The notes: generated by a model from the sequence alone, not told the origin. A stretch of DNA of 64,000 nucleotides from Streptococcus parasanguinis (GCF_018499505.1 NZ_JAHDAC010000002.1:241865-305864); one strand, 5' to 3'; shown: positions 9,753 to 17,769, numbered from the stretch's first letter. Numbers and translations: made by a program.

Positions 9753-10931
9753 TTATTTTTCCATAAAGGCCTTGAGGCGGCGAACAGCTTCTTTCAGGGT
9801 ATCCAAATCTGTCGCATAAGACAAGCGAACATTTTCAGGAGCACCAAAGCCAGCTCCCGTTACTAAAGCAACCTCTGCTTCTTCTAAAATTGCTGTGGTA
9901 AATTCCGTCACATCTGTATACCCCTTCATCTCCATGGCCTTCTTGACATTTGGGAAGAGATAGAAGGCTCCTTGAGGTTTGATGGCTTCAAAACCAGGTA
10001 CTTCATTCAACAAAGGATAAATAGTATTCAAGCGCTCTTCAAAAGCTTGACGCATGATCTCAATAGAAGATTGATCTCCTGTTAGGGCTTCGATTGCAGC
10101 ATATTGGGAAACGGTTGTTAAGTTGGAAGTTGTTTGGCTGATCACCTTGGCCATGGCTCCAATAATCTCTGGATCACCCACTGCAAAGCCAACCCGCCAA
10201 CCGGTCATAGCGTAAGTTTTGGAAACTCCGTTAATCACGATAGTTTGCTTGCGAATCGCTTCTGATAAGCTAGAAATGGGCGTAAAGGTATTGCCATTAT
10301 AAACCAATCGACCATAGATATCGTCTGCCAAAATCAAGATGTCATGTTCAACAGCCCAATTTCCGATTGCTTCGAGTTCTTCTTTACTGTAGATCATTCC
10401 TGTTGGATTGGATGGCGAATTCAGCAAGACAACCTTGGTCTTGTCTGTCCGTGCTGCTTCCAGTTGCTCTACCGTTGCCTTGAAGTGATTTTCTTCTGTT
10501 GTTTGGAAAGTAACAGGTGTGCCTTCTACCATCTTAACCTGGTCTACATAAGAAACCCAGCAAGGGGTTGGAATGATGACTTCATCACCTGGATTGATGA
10601 CAGAAGTAAAGAAGGCATAGAGGATAAACTTAGCACCAGTACCGACCACAACCTCATTCCGGTTCACTGCATAGCCATAAAACTCTTTCATATAGTCGCT
10701 AATGGCATCCTTCAATTCTGGAAGTCCAGATGCGACCGTATAAAAGCTAGCGCGACCATCCTCAATGGATGCGACCGCTGCTTCTTGAATATTTTTTGGA
10801 GTCGCAAAGTCAGGTTGACCTAGGGTCAAACTTAAGATATCACGACCTTCTGCCGCCAAAGCTTTGGCACGCGCATTTGCAGCCAAGGTCACACTTTCTT
10901 CCATTTCCAATACACGATTTGATAATTTCAT
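9753..10931 (-). CDS. aspC: Pyridoxal-phosphate-dependent aspartate aminotransferase
   Basis: Class I (subgroup Ib) aminotransferase, 392 residues. It probably interconverts aspartate and oxaloacetate with 2-oxoglutarate/glutamate. Visible features: N-terminal LGQPDFATP substrate loop, LLNSPSNPTG motif, ADDIYGRLVY, and the PLP-binding lysine in GVSKTYAMTGWRVGF (about residue 235). It follows a YpmB-like gene by 16 bp and precedes asnS; aspartate is the precursor of asparagine, which makes the grouping sensible. Substrate is inferred from the subgroup. Confidence 0.92.
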   Translation of the reverse strand: MKLSNRVLEMEESVTLAANARAKALAAEGRDILSLTLGQPDFATPKNIQEAAVASIEDGRASFYTVASGLPELKDAISDYMKEFYGYAVNRNEVVVGTGAKFILYAFFTSVINPGDEVIIPTPCWVSYVDQVKMVEGTPVTFQTTEENHFKATVEQLEAARTDKTKVVLLNSPSNPTGMIYSKEELEAIGNWAVEHDILILADDIYGRLVYNGNTFTPISSLSEAIRKQTIVINGVSKTYAMTGWRVGFAVGDPEIIGAMAKVISQTTSNLTTVSQYAAIEALTGDQSSIEIMRQAFEERLNTIYPLLNEVPGFEAIKPQGAFYLFPNVKKAMEMKGYTDVTEFTTAILEEAEVALVTGAGFGAPENVRLSYATDLDTLKEAVRRLKAFMEK

Positions 10932-10947
10932 ATTTCCTCCTCAAATC

Positions 10948-11445
10948 TTAAAAAACACCGGTGACTTTCCCAGTCTTGAAATCCACCACATAATAAGAGC
11001 TCCCAGCCTTGACTTCCCAGATCGGTTTGCCTTTAAAGCGTCCAAAAGTGACCCGATCAATCGCGTCCTGACTCTTCTCTTTGACGACGGAAGCTGCCTC
11101 TTTGGAACTAACTCCTTCTTTCAAAGGGTAGGTATAGACTGCATCATCCGCCTGCGCCACCAAGACCGCAAGTTCTTGCCCCTCTTGGTCCTTGCCTATA
11201 AAGGAAAGATACGCTTCTTTGCCATGAAAGAAACTCTCCGTCTCAATAGTAGCAATCGAAGAGTGAGACAGAGCTATTTTTCTTGCTTGCGCCATTTGAT
11301 CCTGCAAGCGATCAGAAGTTTTTTCAGCAAGAAATAGCCAAGAAAAAAGGACCGTCAACACTAAGATACAGATTCCTATTATATGTTGCCATACTATAAA
11401 AAGATTATTTTTCTGTTTCACTCCCTCATTATACAACAAAGCCAC
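10948..11445 (-). CDS. YpmB-like (DUF5590/PepSY-type) membrane-anchored protein
   Basis: Small protein with one N-terminal membrane helix (WQHIIGICILVLTVLFSWLF) and an extracytoplasmic PepSY-like domain ending KPIWEVKAGSSYYVVDFKTGKV. Function unknown; the family sits upstream of aspB-asnS in Bacillus, and the same order is seen here. The start is uncertain. The longest frame begins with GTG at 11445, but a TATAAT at 11428-11433 would put the transcription start near the GTG at 11421 (protein MKQKNNLF...), which fits the helix position better and may be read without a leader. Confidence 0.75.
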   Translation of the reverse strand: MALLYNEGVKQKNNLFIVWQHIIGICILVLTVLFSWLFLAEKTSDRLQDQMAQARKIALSHSSIATIETESFFHGKEAYLSFIGKDQEGQELAVLVAQADDAVYTYPLKEGVSSKEAASVVKEKSQDAIDRVTFGRFKGKPIWEVKAGSSYYVVDFKTGKVTGVF

Positions 11446-11617
11446 CTAGAATTCTATAGATTTTCAAGAAAGAATTGTTACTAATATTTCATACCTGTTA
11501 CAATGTTTTAGTATAAAATTGTTTGATAAACAAAGTAAAATTAACATCTATGCCATCATTTGTTCATAGTTTAATAAATTTGTCACAATTTTGTAACTAA
11601 TTTGAAAATAAAATTAA

Positions 11618-11646
11618 ACGACAGAAATACTATTTATTGATAAAAT
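11618..11646 (+). promoter_or_regulatory. Promoter of the MarR gene, adjoining the start codon
   Basis: ACGACA, 17 bp, TAAAAT with upstream TGA (extended -10 TGATAAAAT). Only six bases separate the -10 box from the ATG at 11653 and there is no Shine-Dalgarno sequence, so a leaderless transcript is predicted. Confidence 0.7.
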
Positions 11647-11652
11647 ATAGAT

Positions 11653-12099
11653 ATGGAAAATTTAAAGAGATTATTCAAAGAAGCAAACGTAGATTTAAAA
11701 ACCATGATCGTCTTCCACAAGGCAGAACGATTGATCCGTGCCTCTGAGGCTCATATCTTTAAAAAGCACCAGTTGACACCAACTCAATTCTCTGTACTTG
11801 AGACCTTGTACAGCAAAGGCGATCTCCGCATTCAAGATCTGATTGATAGCATTCTTGCGACCTCTGGAAATATGACTGTAGTTATTCGCAATATGGTCCG
11901 CGATGGTTGGATTACACGCGAAACTGATCCAGAAGACCGCCGTGCTTATCTTGTATCTATTACAGATGCCGGTCGTAAAAAGATCGAAGAAGCTCTTCCA
12001 GATCATATCAAAAATATTCAACGCTTGATGCAAGTCTTTAATAGTGGCGAGCAAGCTGAGTTGACAGAACTTTTGAAGAAATTCAAACATATCGCCTAA
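11653..12099 (+). CDS. MarR family transcriptional regulator
   Basis: 148-residue winged-helix DNA-binding protein. The helix-turn-helix is DLRIQDLIDSILATSGNMTVVIRNMVRDGWI (about 58-88) and the wing carries the family signature DPEDRRAYLVSITDAGR (about 92-108). It is a single-gene unit with its own promoter and terminator, transcribed away from the ypmB-like gene. The sequence does not resemble streptococcal FabT or AdcR as I recall them, so I give no gene symbol. Target and ligand are unknown. It has no ribosome binding site; the start is supported by promoter position. Confidence 0.88.
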   Translation: MENLKRLFKEANVDLKTMIVFHKAERLIRASEAHIFKKHQLTPTQFSVLETLYSKGDLRIQDLIDSILATSGNMTVVIRNMVRDGWITRETDPEDRRAYLVSITDAGRKKIEEALPDHIKNIQRLMQVFNSGEQAELTELLKKFKHIA

Positions 12100-12123
12100 G
12101 CCTACTGCTCAAGACGATTCTGA

Positions 12124-12150
12124 CTCCAAAATCCTCTATTTTGGAGTTTT
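12124..12150 (+). terminator. Intrinsic terminator after the MarR gene
   Basis: CTCCAAAAT / ATTTTGGAG stem followed by TTTT, 25 bp past the stop. Confidence 0.85.
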
Positions 12151-12181
12151 CATCGTGCATTCTCTTTATCTAACAGATCAA

Positions 12182-12214
12182 AAAAATATTCCTGACGCTT
12201 CTCAGGAATATTTT
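12182..12214. terminator. Bidirectional terminator between MarR gene and yaaA
   Basis: AATATTCCTGA / TCAGGAATATT stem with T-rich sequence on both strands, close to the yaaA stop codon at 12218. It serves the minus-strand yaaA transcript and can back up the MarR terminator. Confidence 0.85.
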
Positions 12215-12217
12215 TAT

Positions 12218-12943
12218 TTATTCTTTCACAAAGATCCATTCTTTCTCTTGCGATAAATCCTCACGATAAGAGAAACCTGCTACTTCTAGTGATTTCAGAT
12301 CTTCTAGATGGGTGATTTCTTCCTTCATCATGGCTGTCACCATAGCCCCACGTGCTTTCTTTGAAATCGTTGAGTGAATCTTTAGTCTCCCACCACGATT
12401 CTCCATGAATTTGATCCGAATCATTCGCTCACGAATGGCTTTTGAAAAGACTTGTTCAAACTCAGAAGACAAAAGAGATAAGACCTGTTCTTCATCTTCT
12501 ACTGCCTGATCATAGTCCTCTTTCCAGAATGCCTTTAGAGATTTTCCAGCTGGTTTTAACTTCATCATAAAATCCAAGCGATGGGGCGCAATCCCTTCAT
12601 AGGCAGGTAGTACCCCATATAAAGCAGTCGTGATCAACAAATGCTCCTGCAGATAAGCCTGCTCTTTTTCGGATAAGTCTTGACGCTCGATACTACGGTA
12701 CATAAGGCCATCAAACAATTCCAAAGCAGGATAGGTTTTAGCACTCCCAGCTAACAGAGCCTCAATTCTTTCTTTTTCTACTTGAGCTCTTTCCTCTGAG
12801 ATCCCGTAAAAGGTCGCTAATTCTTCTAGGGAGAATGCCTTCAAAGCTTGGAGGATGGTTTTTGTGTTCTCTGACAAGGGTTGGGGCTCGACGATACGAG
12901 CCTGTTCGTTCAGTTCTTTGGCGGATGGAATTAATAGTTTCAT
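12218..12943 (-). CDS. yaaA: Peroxide stress protein YaaA (UPF0246)
   Basis: 241-residue cytoplasmic protein of the YaaA/DUF328 family. In Escherichia coli YaaA lowers intracellular free iron and protects DNA during peroxide stress, and the fold binds DNA. Recognisable features are the N-terminal MKLLIPSAKELN, LFDGLMYRSI, TALYGVLPAYEGIAPHRLDF, and the C-terminal SKKARGAMV. Length is normal. The -10 box TACAAT (12950-12955, extended by TGG) is only six bases from the ATG and there is no ribosome binding site, so leaderless translation is likely. It is divergent from the DUF1836 gene and their promoters lie almost on top of each other. Confidence 0.92.
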   Translation of the reverse strand: MKLLIPSAKELNEQARIVEPQPLSENTKTILQALKAFSLEELATFYGISEERAQVEKERIEALLAGSAKTYPALELFDGLMYRSIERQDLSEKEQAYLQEHLLITTALYGVLPAYEGIAPHRLDFMMKLKPAGKSLKAFWKEDYDQAVEDEEQVLSLLSSEFEQVFSKAIRERMIRIKFMENRGGRLKIHSTISKKARGAMVTAMMKEEITHLEDLKSLEVAGFSYREDLSQEKEWIFVKE

Positions 12944-12949
12944 AGGTCT

Positions 12950-12958
12950 ATTGTACCA
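12950..12958 (-). promoter_or_regulatory. Extended -10 promoter of yaaA
   Basis: TGGTACAAT on the minus strand, six bases before the yaaA ATG. No good -35 at 17 bp; the TG extension may compensate. It lies about 20 bp from the -35 of the divergent promoter at 12975-13003. Confidence 0.6.
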
Positions 12959-12974
12959 TATTTTTCAAATTTTC

Positions 12975-13003
12975 TTGACAGGAGTTTTTATAAATGTTAT
13001 TAT
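12975..13003 (+). promoter_or_regulatory. Promoter of the DUF1836-hlyIII operon
   Basis: Perfect TTGACA, 17 bp, TATTAT with TGT extension. Transcription should start near 13010, exactly where the longest frame has an ATG, which supports the later GTG start at 13043. Confidence 0.8.
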
Positions 13004-13042
13004 CTAGTTATGAAAACCAGATTAAAGAAAGGTGAGGATTTC

Positions 13043-13510
13043 GTGTCCACTTTTTCCTATCCAACGTGGGAGCAACTGCCTGAGCTAGACCTTTATCTCG
13101 ATCAGGTCCTACTTTATGTCAATAAAACCTGTGCACCTGTTCTCTCTTCTTCAGACAAGGGCTTGACGGCTGCCATGATCAACAATTACGTAAAACATGG
13201 CTATGTCGAAAAACCAGATAAGAAGAAATACCAGCGTAGACAGGTGGCTCGCTTGATCGCTATTACAACCTTAAAAACGGTCTTTTCTATTCAGGAGATC
13301 GCTACTACTTTAAATTTCTTGCAGGACCAGGCGAGCTCAGATCTTCTCTATAATAGCTTTGTCGCTTATCTCAATGAGCAAAAAGAGCCGATCGCTCCCA
13401 TCATTCGTTCTGCCTGTCAGACGGTTCAACTTTATCTTGAAACCCTATCTTATATTCAACCAGTAAAAACGGAGGAAGAAACTGATGAATTACACCATGA
13501 AACTAAGTAA
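13043..13510 (+). CDS. DUF1836 domain protein
   Basis: 155-residue protein of unknown function. The DUF1836 region contains LTAAMINNYVKHGYVEKPDKKKYQRRQVARLIAITTLKTVFSIQEI, which looks like a helix-turn-helix-type domain similar to MerR-like DNA binders. The start is placed at GTG 13043: a strong site (AGGTGAGG) lies five bases before it, whereas the upstream ATG at 13010 has none and coincides with the predicted transcription start. The gene overlaps the following haemolysin III family gene by 26 bp, so the two are translationally coupled. Confidence 0.82.
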   Translation: MSTFSYPTWEQLPELDLYLDQVLLYVNKTCAPVLSSSDKGLTAAMINNYVKHGYVEKPDKKKYQRRQVARLIAITTLKTVFSIQEIATTLNFLQDQASSDLLYNSFVAYLNEQKEPIAPIIRSACQTVQLYLETLSYIQPVKTEEETDELHHETK

Positions 13511-14132
13511 AAAATTATCCTTTGGAGAAGAGATCGCTAATAGCGTAACCCATGCTGTTGGCGCCCTCCTCATGTTGATCTTACTTCCGATCTCAGCAGT
13601 CTATAGCTTTGAGCAACACGGTATGCTTAGTGCCTTTGGAACTTCTATCTTTGTGATCAGTCTCTTTTTGATGTTTCTGTCTTCGACCGTCTACCATGCC
13701 ATGTCTTACGATTCACCTCAAAAGTATGTACTTCGCATTATCGACCATTCCATGATCTACATTGCGATCGCAGGTAGTTACACACCAGTTGTCCTTACCT
13801 TGATGAACAACTGGATGGGCTACAGCATTATCTTGATCCAATGGGGGACCACCATCTTTGGTATTCTCTACAAAATCTTTGCCAAAAAAGTCAATGAAAA
13901 GTTCAGTCTCGCTCTTTACTTGATCATGGGCTGGTTGGTCATCTTTATTATTCCCCAAATCGTTAGCCAAACCAATCCGATCTTCTGGGGTCTCATGCTC
14001 ATGGGCGGTCTGTGCTACACGGTTGGAGCTGGCTTTTATGCTAAGAAAAAACCATACTTCCACATGATTTGGCACCTCTTCATCCTGGCAGCTTCTGCTC
14101 TTCAGTATTTAGCCATCGTTTACTTTATGTAA
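13485..14132 (+). CDS. Haemolysin III family (PAQR) membrane protein
   Basis: 215-residue integral membrane protein with about seven helices. Typical family features are the N-terminal FGEEIANSVTHAVGALLM, SSTVYHAMSYDSPQKYVLRIIDHSMIYIAIAGSYTP (conserved metal-binding type His/Asp) and the C-terminal HMIWHLFILAASALQYLAI. The conserved histidines of the PAQR superfamily are present. Despite the name, most bacterial members have no shown haemolytic role and the function is unsettled. A GGAGG site nine bases before the ATG lies inside the end of the DUF1836 gene. Confidence 0.9.
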   Translation: MNYTMKLSKKLSFGEEIANSVTHAVGALLMLILLPISAVYSFEQHGMLSAFGTSIFVISLFLMFLSSTVYHAMSYDSPQKYVLRIIDHSMIYIAIAGSYTPVVLTLMNNWMGYSIILIQWGTTIFGILYKIFAKKVNEKFSLALYLIMGWLVIFIIPQIVSQTNPIFWGLMLMGGLCYTVGAGFYAKKKPYFHMIWHLFILAASALQYLAIVYFM

Positions 14133-14139
14133 TACGCTC

Positions 14140-14167
14140 ACCACTCTTATGAGTGGTTTTTTTGTGA
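14140..14167 (+). terminator. Intrinsic terminator after the hlyIII-type gene
   Basis: CCACTC-TTAT-GAGTGG hairpin followed by a long T run. Confidence 0.92.
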
Positions 14168-14210
14168 TTTTTTCTGTACAATAGAAAAAAACTGTATGGG
14201 GACAGTCAGG

Positions 14211-15500
14211 ATGAAGACGAGCAAATACCAACAAATTATTCATGTACTAAAAAAAGCCATTCAAGATGGAGAACTGGAAACCGGAGAGAAAATTCCCTCC
14301 GTTCGCCAGTTAGCCAGCCAATTTTCTTGTAGTAAGGACACAGTGCAACGGGCCTTGCTGGACTTGACTTACCAGCACTTCCTCTATGCTAAGCCTCAAA
14401 GTGGCTACTATGTTTTGGAGCAAGCACCTGATCAACATGAAGATCTTCCACTAAAATTAGAGAAAGAACGCAACCAGGCTTTCGAGGACTTCCGGACCTG
14501 TATCAATGAAACCTTGATTGGACGGGAGAATTATCTCTTCAACAACTTTTCGGATCAAGCAGGCTTACTAGAAGTACGCCAATCGATTCAAGGCTTATTG
14601 AAGGAAGAAGGGATTTATACGACTGCTGATCAGATTGTTTTGACTGCTGGTACTCAGCAGGCGCTTAATATCCTCAGCCAGATTGACTTTCCCAATAAAA
14701 AATCTCAGATCTTAATCGAGCAACCGACTTATCACCGGTTGAACCAACTTCTAGATTCGCAGCAACTTGCCTACCGGACCATTCAACGTAATTTAACGGG
14801 GATTGATCTCGAGGAACTTGAAGAGATTTTCAAAAGTGGCCATATCAAATTCTTCTACACGATCCCCCGTTTTCACTATCCGCTTGGCCATAGCTATTCG
14901 ACCAAGCAGAAAGAAGCGATCTTGCAACTAGCTGACCAATATGATGTCTACCTTGTTGAGGACGACTATTTGGGAGATCTTGATGGCAGCAATGCTCCAT
15001 CTTTTCATTATTTGGATCAAAAGAACCGAGTCATCTATATCAAATCTTTTTCGACCAATCTCTTCTCTGCACTTCGCATCACTTCCATGATCCTTCCCCA
15101 AGACCTTCTAAAGCCGGTCTTGACCTATAAGACGATTCTGGACTATGATAGCAATCTCATCATGCAAAAGGCCTTGAGTCTCTACATTGATAACGGTATG
15201 TATCTGACCAATAAAAAGCGACTCCTAGCCAGAAAAAAAGAGGACGAAGCCAGTCTAAAGACCTTGATGACCCAATCTCCTCTTCTTCCTCATCTGACCC
15301 TGACCCACGATGGGATCCTATTAGATCTTCATCAGGTCAAATCTCTTGCTGCCTTAAAACACAGTGGACTCCCGCTTGATTTCTTTGAAGCAACCTACAT
15401 CACTTCTTGTCCTTATCAACTCGTTAAGATCAAATCGGCAGATGTGGCCAATATTTTACCAAAGCTGACGACTTTTTTTGAAAGAGAAACCCTCGTATAG
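14211..15500 (+). CDS. MocR/GntR-type regulator with aminotransferase-like domain
   Basis: About 430 residues. The N-terminal GntR winged helix (KYQQIIHVLKKAIQDGELETGEKIPSVRQLASQFSCSKDTVQRAL, residues 1-60) is joined to a class I aminotransferase-like domain (LTAGTQQALNIL, VEDDYLGDL, and YIKSFSTNLFSALRI with the likely PLP lysine). Such MocR proteins control PLP or amino-acid-related genes using PLP as effector, but many have other roles. I place the start at ATG 14211; an in-frame ATG at 14196 is very near the putative -10 (TACAAT, 14177-14182) and has no binding site. The neighbours do not reveal a target. Confidence 0.87.
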   Translation: MKTSKYQQIIHVLKKAIQDGELETGEKIPSVRQLASQFSCSKDTVQRALLDLTYQHFLYAKPQSGYYVLEQAPDQHEDLPLKLEKERNQAFEDFRTCINETLIGRENYLFNNFSDQAGLLEVRQSIQGLLKEEGIYTTADQIVLTAGTQQALNILSQIDFPNKKSQILIEQPTYHRLNQLLDSQQLAYRTIQRNLTGIDLEELEEIFKSGHIKFFYTIPRFHYPLGHSYSTKQKEAILQLADQYDVYLVEDDYLGDLDGSNAPSFHYLDQKNRVIYIKSFSTNLFSALRITSMILPQDLLKPVLTYKTILDYDSNLIMQKALSLYIDNGMYLTNKKRLLARKKEDEASLKTLMTQSPLLPHLTLTHDGILLDLHQVKSLAALKHSGLPLDFFEATYITSCPYQLVKIKSADVANILPKLTTFFERETLV

Positions 15501-15520
15501 ACTATACGAGGGTCTTTCTT
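15489..15520 (+). terminator. Terminator overlapping the MocR stop codon
   Basis: ACCCTCGTATAG and its exact inverted copy CTATACGAGGGT are separated by one base and followed by a T-rich tail. The TAG stop of the MocR gene lies inside the stem. It may also serve the convergent small gene. Confidence 0.75.
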
Positions 15521-15767
15521 ATTTCTTCAATTGCTCATAGATCAGTTTGGCATTTTGAAGGCCGATCCGATAATCGAGACGAATCAGGCGAATCGCTTCC
15601 ATCTCTGGTTCTTTGAGGTACTTCTCTCTTTGTTCCTTGGAAATACTACCTGGTTTTAGAAGATAGTGAGTGAATTGATTTCTGACTTTATTGAGCTCAA
15701 CTTGAAGGGTGAAATAGAGTCCAAATAAGACAATCACAACTCCCATCATGATCAGATCGTTTGACAT
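15519..15767 (-). CDS. Small single-helix membrane protein with L7/L12-like tail
   Basis: 82 residues, unknown function. An N-terminal membrane helix (LIMMGVVIVLFGLYFTL) is followed by a charged cytoplasmic part. The last ~25 residues (EAIRLIRLDYRIGLQNAKLIYEQL) resemble the helix pattern of the ribosomal L7/L12 C-terminal domain (IR...GL..AK..), a resemblance seen in several small membrane-anchored proteins; this is pattern recognition, not proof. The coding signal is supported by a clear start and a position between a terminator and a repeat. Confidence 0.72.
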   Translation of the reverse strand: MSNDLIMMGVVIVLFGLYFTLQVELNKVRNQFTHYLLKPGSISKEQREKYLKEPEMEAIRLIRLDYRIGLQNAKLIYEQLKK

Positions 15768-15828
15768 GGTGTATGCTCCCTTTTTCTGTTCTTTTCTTTA
15801 TTTTACAGCTTTCAAAGAAGAAAAACAA

Positions 15829-16003
15829 GAGAGTGGGACAGAAATCGGTAATTCGTTAGAATTCGATTTCGTCGTCCCACCTCCGCACAGTTGAGTAGGG
15901 CTGTAAAAGCTGATGAAATCAGCGTAGTAGAGCCCACTCAACCACTGCGTCTTGCTCGACAATCCAAAAATAATTGAGAGGCTAAGACTTTTGTCCCAGT
16001 CTC
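15829..16003 (+). repeat. Structured ~175-bp interspersed element, copy A
   Basis: Hairpin 1 pairs GTGGGAC (15833) with GTCCCAC (15874), GAAATCG with CGATTTC, and inner AATT. Hairpin 2 pairs CGCA/TGCG and GTTGAGT/ACTCAAC around a 2x3 internal loop, then GGGCT/AGCCC and GCTGAT/ATCAGC. A third hairpin pairs CTCGA with TTGAG, and a fourth is at the 3' end (GAGGCT...AGTCTC with a TTTT loop). Near-identical copies are at 21629-21805 and 60959-61133, and a diverged one on the other strand at 52745-52914. The element ends 11 bp before the stop codon of the minus-strand exporter gene. Confidence 0.85.
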
Positions 16004-16014
16004 CTTGTTTGTCC

Positions 16015-17769
16015 TTATTTCATCATACCGGCCTGAAGGTCATACATTTTCTTATACGTTCCTCCTAGAGCAATGAGTTGGTCGTGGTTGCCTGATTCGA
16101 TGATTTTTCCTTTATCGAGAACATAGATGCAATCGGCATCTTGTATGGTAGAAAGGCGATGGGCAATGGCAATGGTTGTCCGCCCTTGGCGCATCTTCTT
16201 CAGAGAATTTTGGATCATCTCTTCCGTCTCTTGGTCGATATTGGCAGTGGCCTCATCCAAAATGAGGATCTTAGGCTGAGCAGCAATGGTCCGGGCAAAA
16301 GCCAGAAGCTGACGCTGACCAGTCGATAAGGTAGAACCCCGCTCTGTTACCGGATGATCATAGCCACCAGGTAGACTCTCAATAAAGTCTGCCACATCCA
16401 CAAATGCAGCTGCTTGTCGGATTTCCTCATCTGTCAGTTCTTCATGGTACATACGGATATTAGAAGCAATGGTTCCATGATAGAGGAAGGGTTCCTGCAA
16501 CACTAAACCGATGGACTTGCGCAAGGCTTCCTGGCTGTAGTCCTTGATATCCTGTCCATCAATCAAGATCCGGCCACGATCAAATTCATAAAATCGCATG
16601 AAGAGATTAATAATAGAGGATTTACCAGAACCAGTATGACCAACAAAAGCGATGGTTTGTCCGTTTTTGACCTCAAAGGAGATATCTTTTAGGACATCCC
16701 GTTTGCCATCATAAGAAAAAGATACATGCTCAAAACGAATATCTCCCCGCTCGATTTCTTTCAGGCTACCAGCTTGCTTGGGCTCATAGTCGTCTCGATC
16801 CATCATCTCAAAGACACGCCCTGCAGAAATGGTTGAGGTCTGCAAGGTTGCAAAATTTTGGGTGACATCAATCAAAGGCTGGAAAAGCTGGCTAACATAC
16901 TGGATAAAGGCATAGATAAGACCGGCTGTAAATCCAGAGGACTGCCAATTTAGGCCGAAAAAGGTTAGAATAACCGCATAAGCCAGGACCTGTAACAAGG
17001 TCATAGCTGGCCTCAAAAAGAGGGAATTAACATCTACAGATCGGTTGGCATAATCCAAATGTTCCCCATTAATCTGTTCGAATTCATCCGTCAAACGCTT
17101 TTCTTGACGAAAGGCCTGCACGATCCGCATTCCTTCGATAGATTCCGATAATTTCACATTGATATCTGATAATTTTTGTCGGGTCATCTTGACCAAGCGA
17201 TTGGATAACTTGCGATAGAGACGAATGGAAAACCAAATGATGGGAAGAAAAGGCAGGATCCAAATGGTCAAATGCCAGTCCAAGCTAAACATGGTTACCA
17301 GGGTGACTAGAAAGAGTATAAAGGATGAAACCAGGCTTGAAAAGACCGTAGAAAACATATCTGCGACTGCCTGGGTATCATTGGTCACCCGCGAAACAAT
17401 CGAACCTGCTGCTGTCTGGTCATAAAAGGACATGCCCAGCCTTTGAAGATTTTGGAAAATATCTAGACGGATATCTCTTACGATAGAATTGGATACACGC
17501 GCAAAGGTTAACTGGCTCAGGTAGGTTGCCAGCACGCGCCCAATGAATAACCCATAGTAGAGAATGAGAAACTGAAAAGCTGTCAGTACTGGAGAGTATG
17601 CTTCTGTTGGATCCACTAGGTGGTCAATATACCAGCGAGCTGCAAGAGGGATCGCCGTCAATAACAGACTAGTCAGGAAGGTAAAGGCTAAGGCTAGGGC
17701 CGTTAACCATTTATAACGCCACATGTAAGTCAAGAGCCGCTTCATAACATGAGCTTCAGATGTTTTCAT
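16015..17769 (-). CDS. Heterodimeric ABC exporter, ATP-binding/permease subunit (second gene of pair 2)
   Basis: 584-residue half-transporter with a six-helix domain (about 15-320) and an ATPase domain. Walker A is GHTGSGKSS (about 377), Walker B LILDEATANID keeps the catalytic glutamate, and the signature is LSTGQ instead of LSGGQ. This mirrors pair 1 (2611-6077) and is the mark of the subunit with a defective signature in asymmetric exporters. It overlaps the partner gene by 14 bp. The start is supported by GGAGGG eight bases upstream. Likely multidrug or lipid-like substrate; not readable from sequence. Confidence 0.88.
   Translation of the reverse strand: MKTSEAHVMKRLLTYMWRYKWLTALALAFTFLTSLLLTAIPLAARWYIDHLVDPTEAYSPVLTAFQFLILYYGLFIGRVLATYLSQLTFARVSNSIVRDIRLDIFQNLQRLGMSFYDQTAAGSIVSRVTNDTQAVADMFSTVFSSLVSSFILFLVTLVTMFSLDWHLTIWILPFLPIIWFSIRLYRKLSNRLVKMTRQKLSDINVKLSESIEGMRIVQAFRQEKRLTDEFEQINGEHLDYANRSVDVNSLFLRPAMTLLQVLAYAVILTFFGLNWQSSGFTAGLIYAFIQYVSQLFQPLIDVTQNFATLQTSTISAGRVFEMMDRDDYEPKQAGSLKEIERGDIRFEHVSFSYDGKRDVLKDISFEVKNGQTIAFVGHTGSGKSSIINLFMRFYEFDRGRILIDGQDIKDYSQEALRKSIGLVLQEPFLYHGTIASNIRMYHEELTDEEIRQAAAFVDVADFIESLPGGYDHPVTERGSTLSTGQRQLLAFARTIAAQPKILILDEATANIDQETEEMIQNSLKKMRQGRTTIAIAHRLSTIQDADCIYVLDKGKIIESGNHDQLIALGGTYKKMYDLQAGMMK

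Noticed and set aside
11653..12099. Assignment of the MarR gene as fabT or adcR
   Set aside because: No fab or adc genes adjoin it and the sequence does not resemble those regulators as I recall them.
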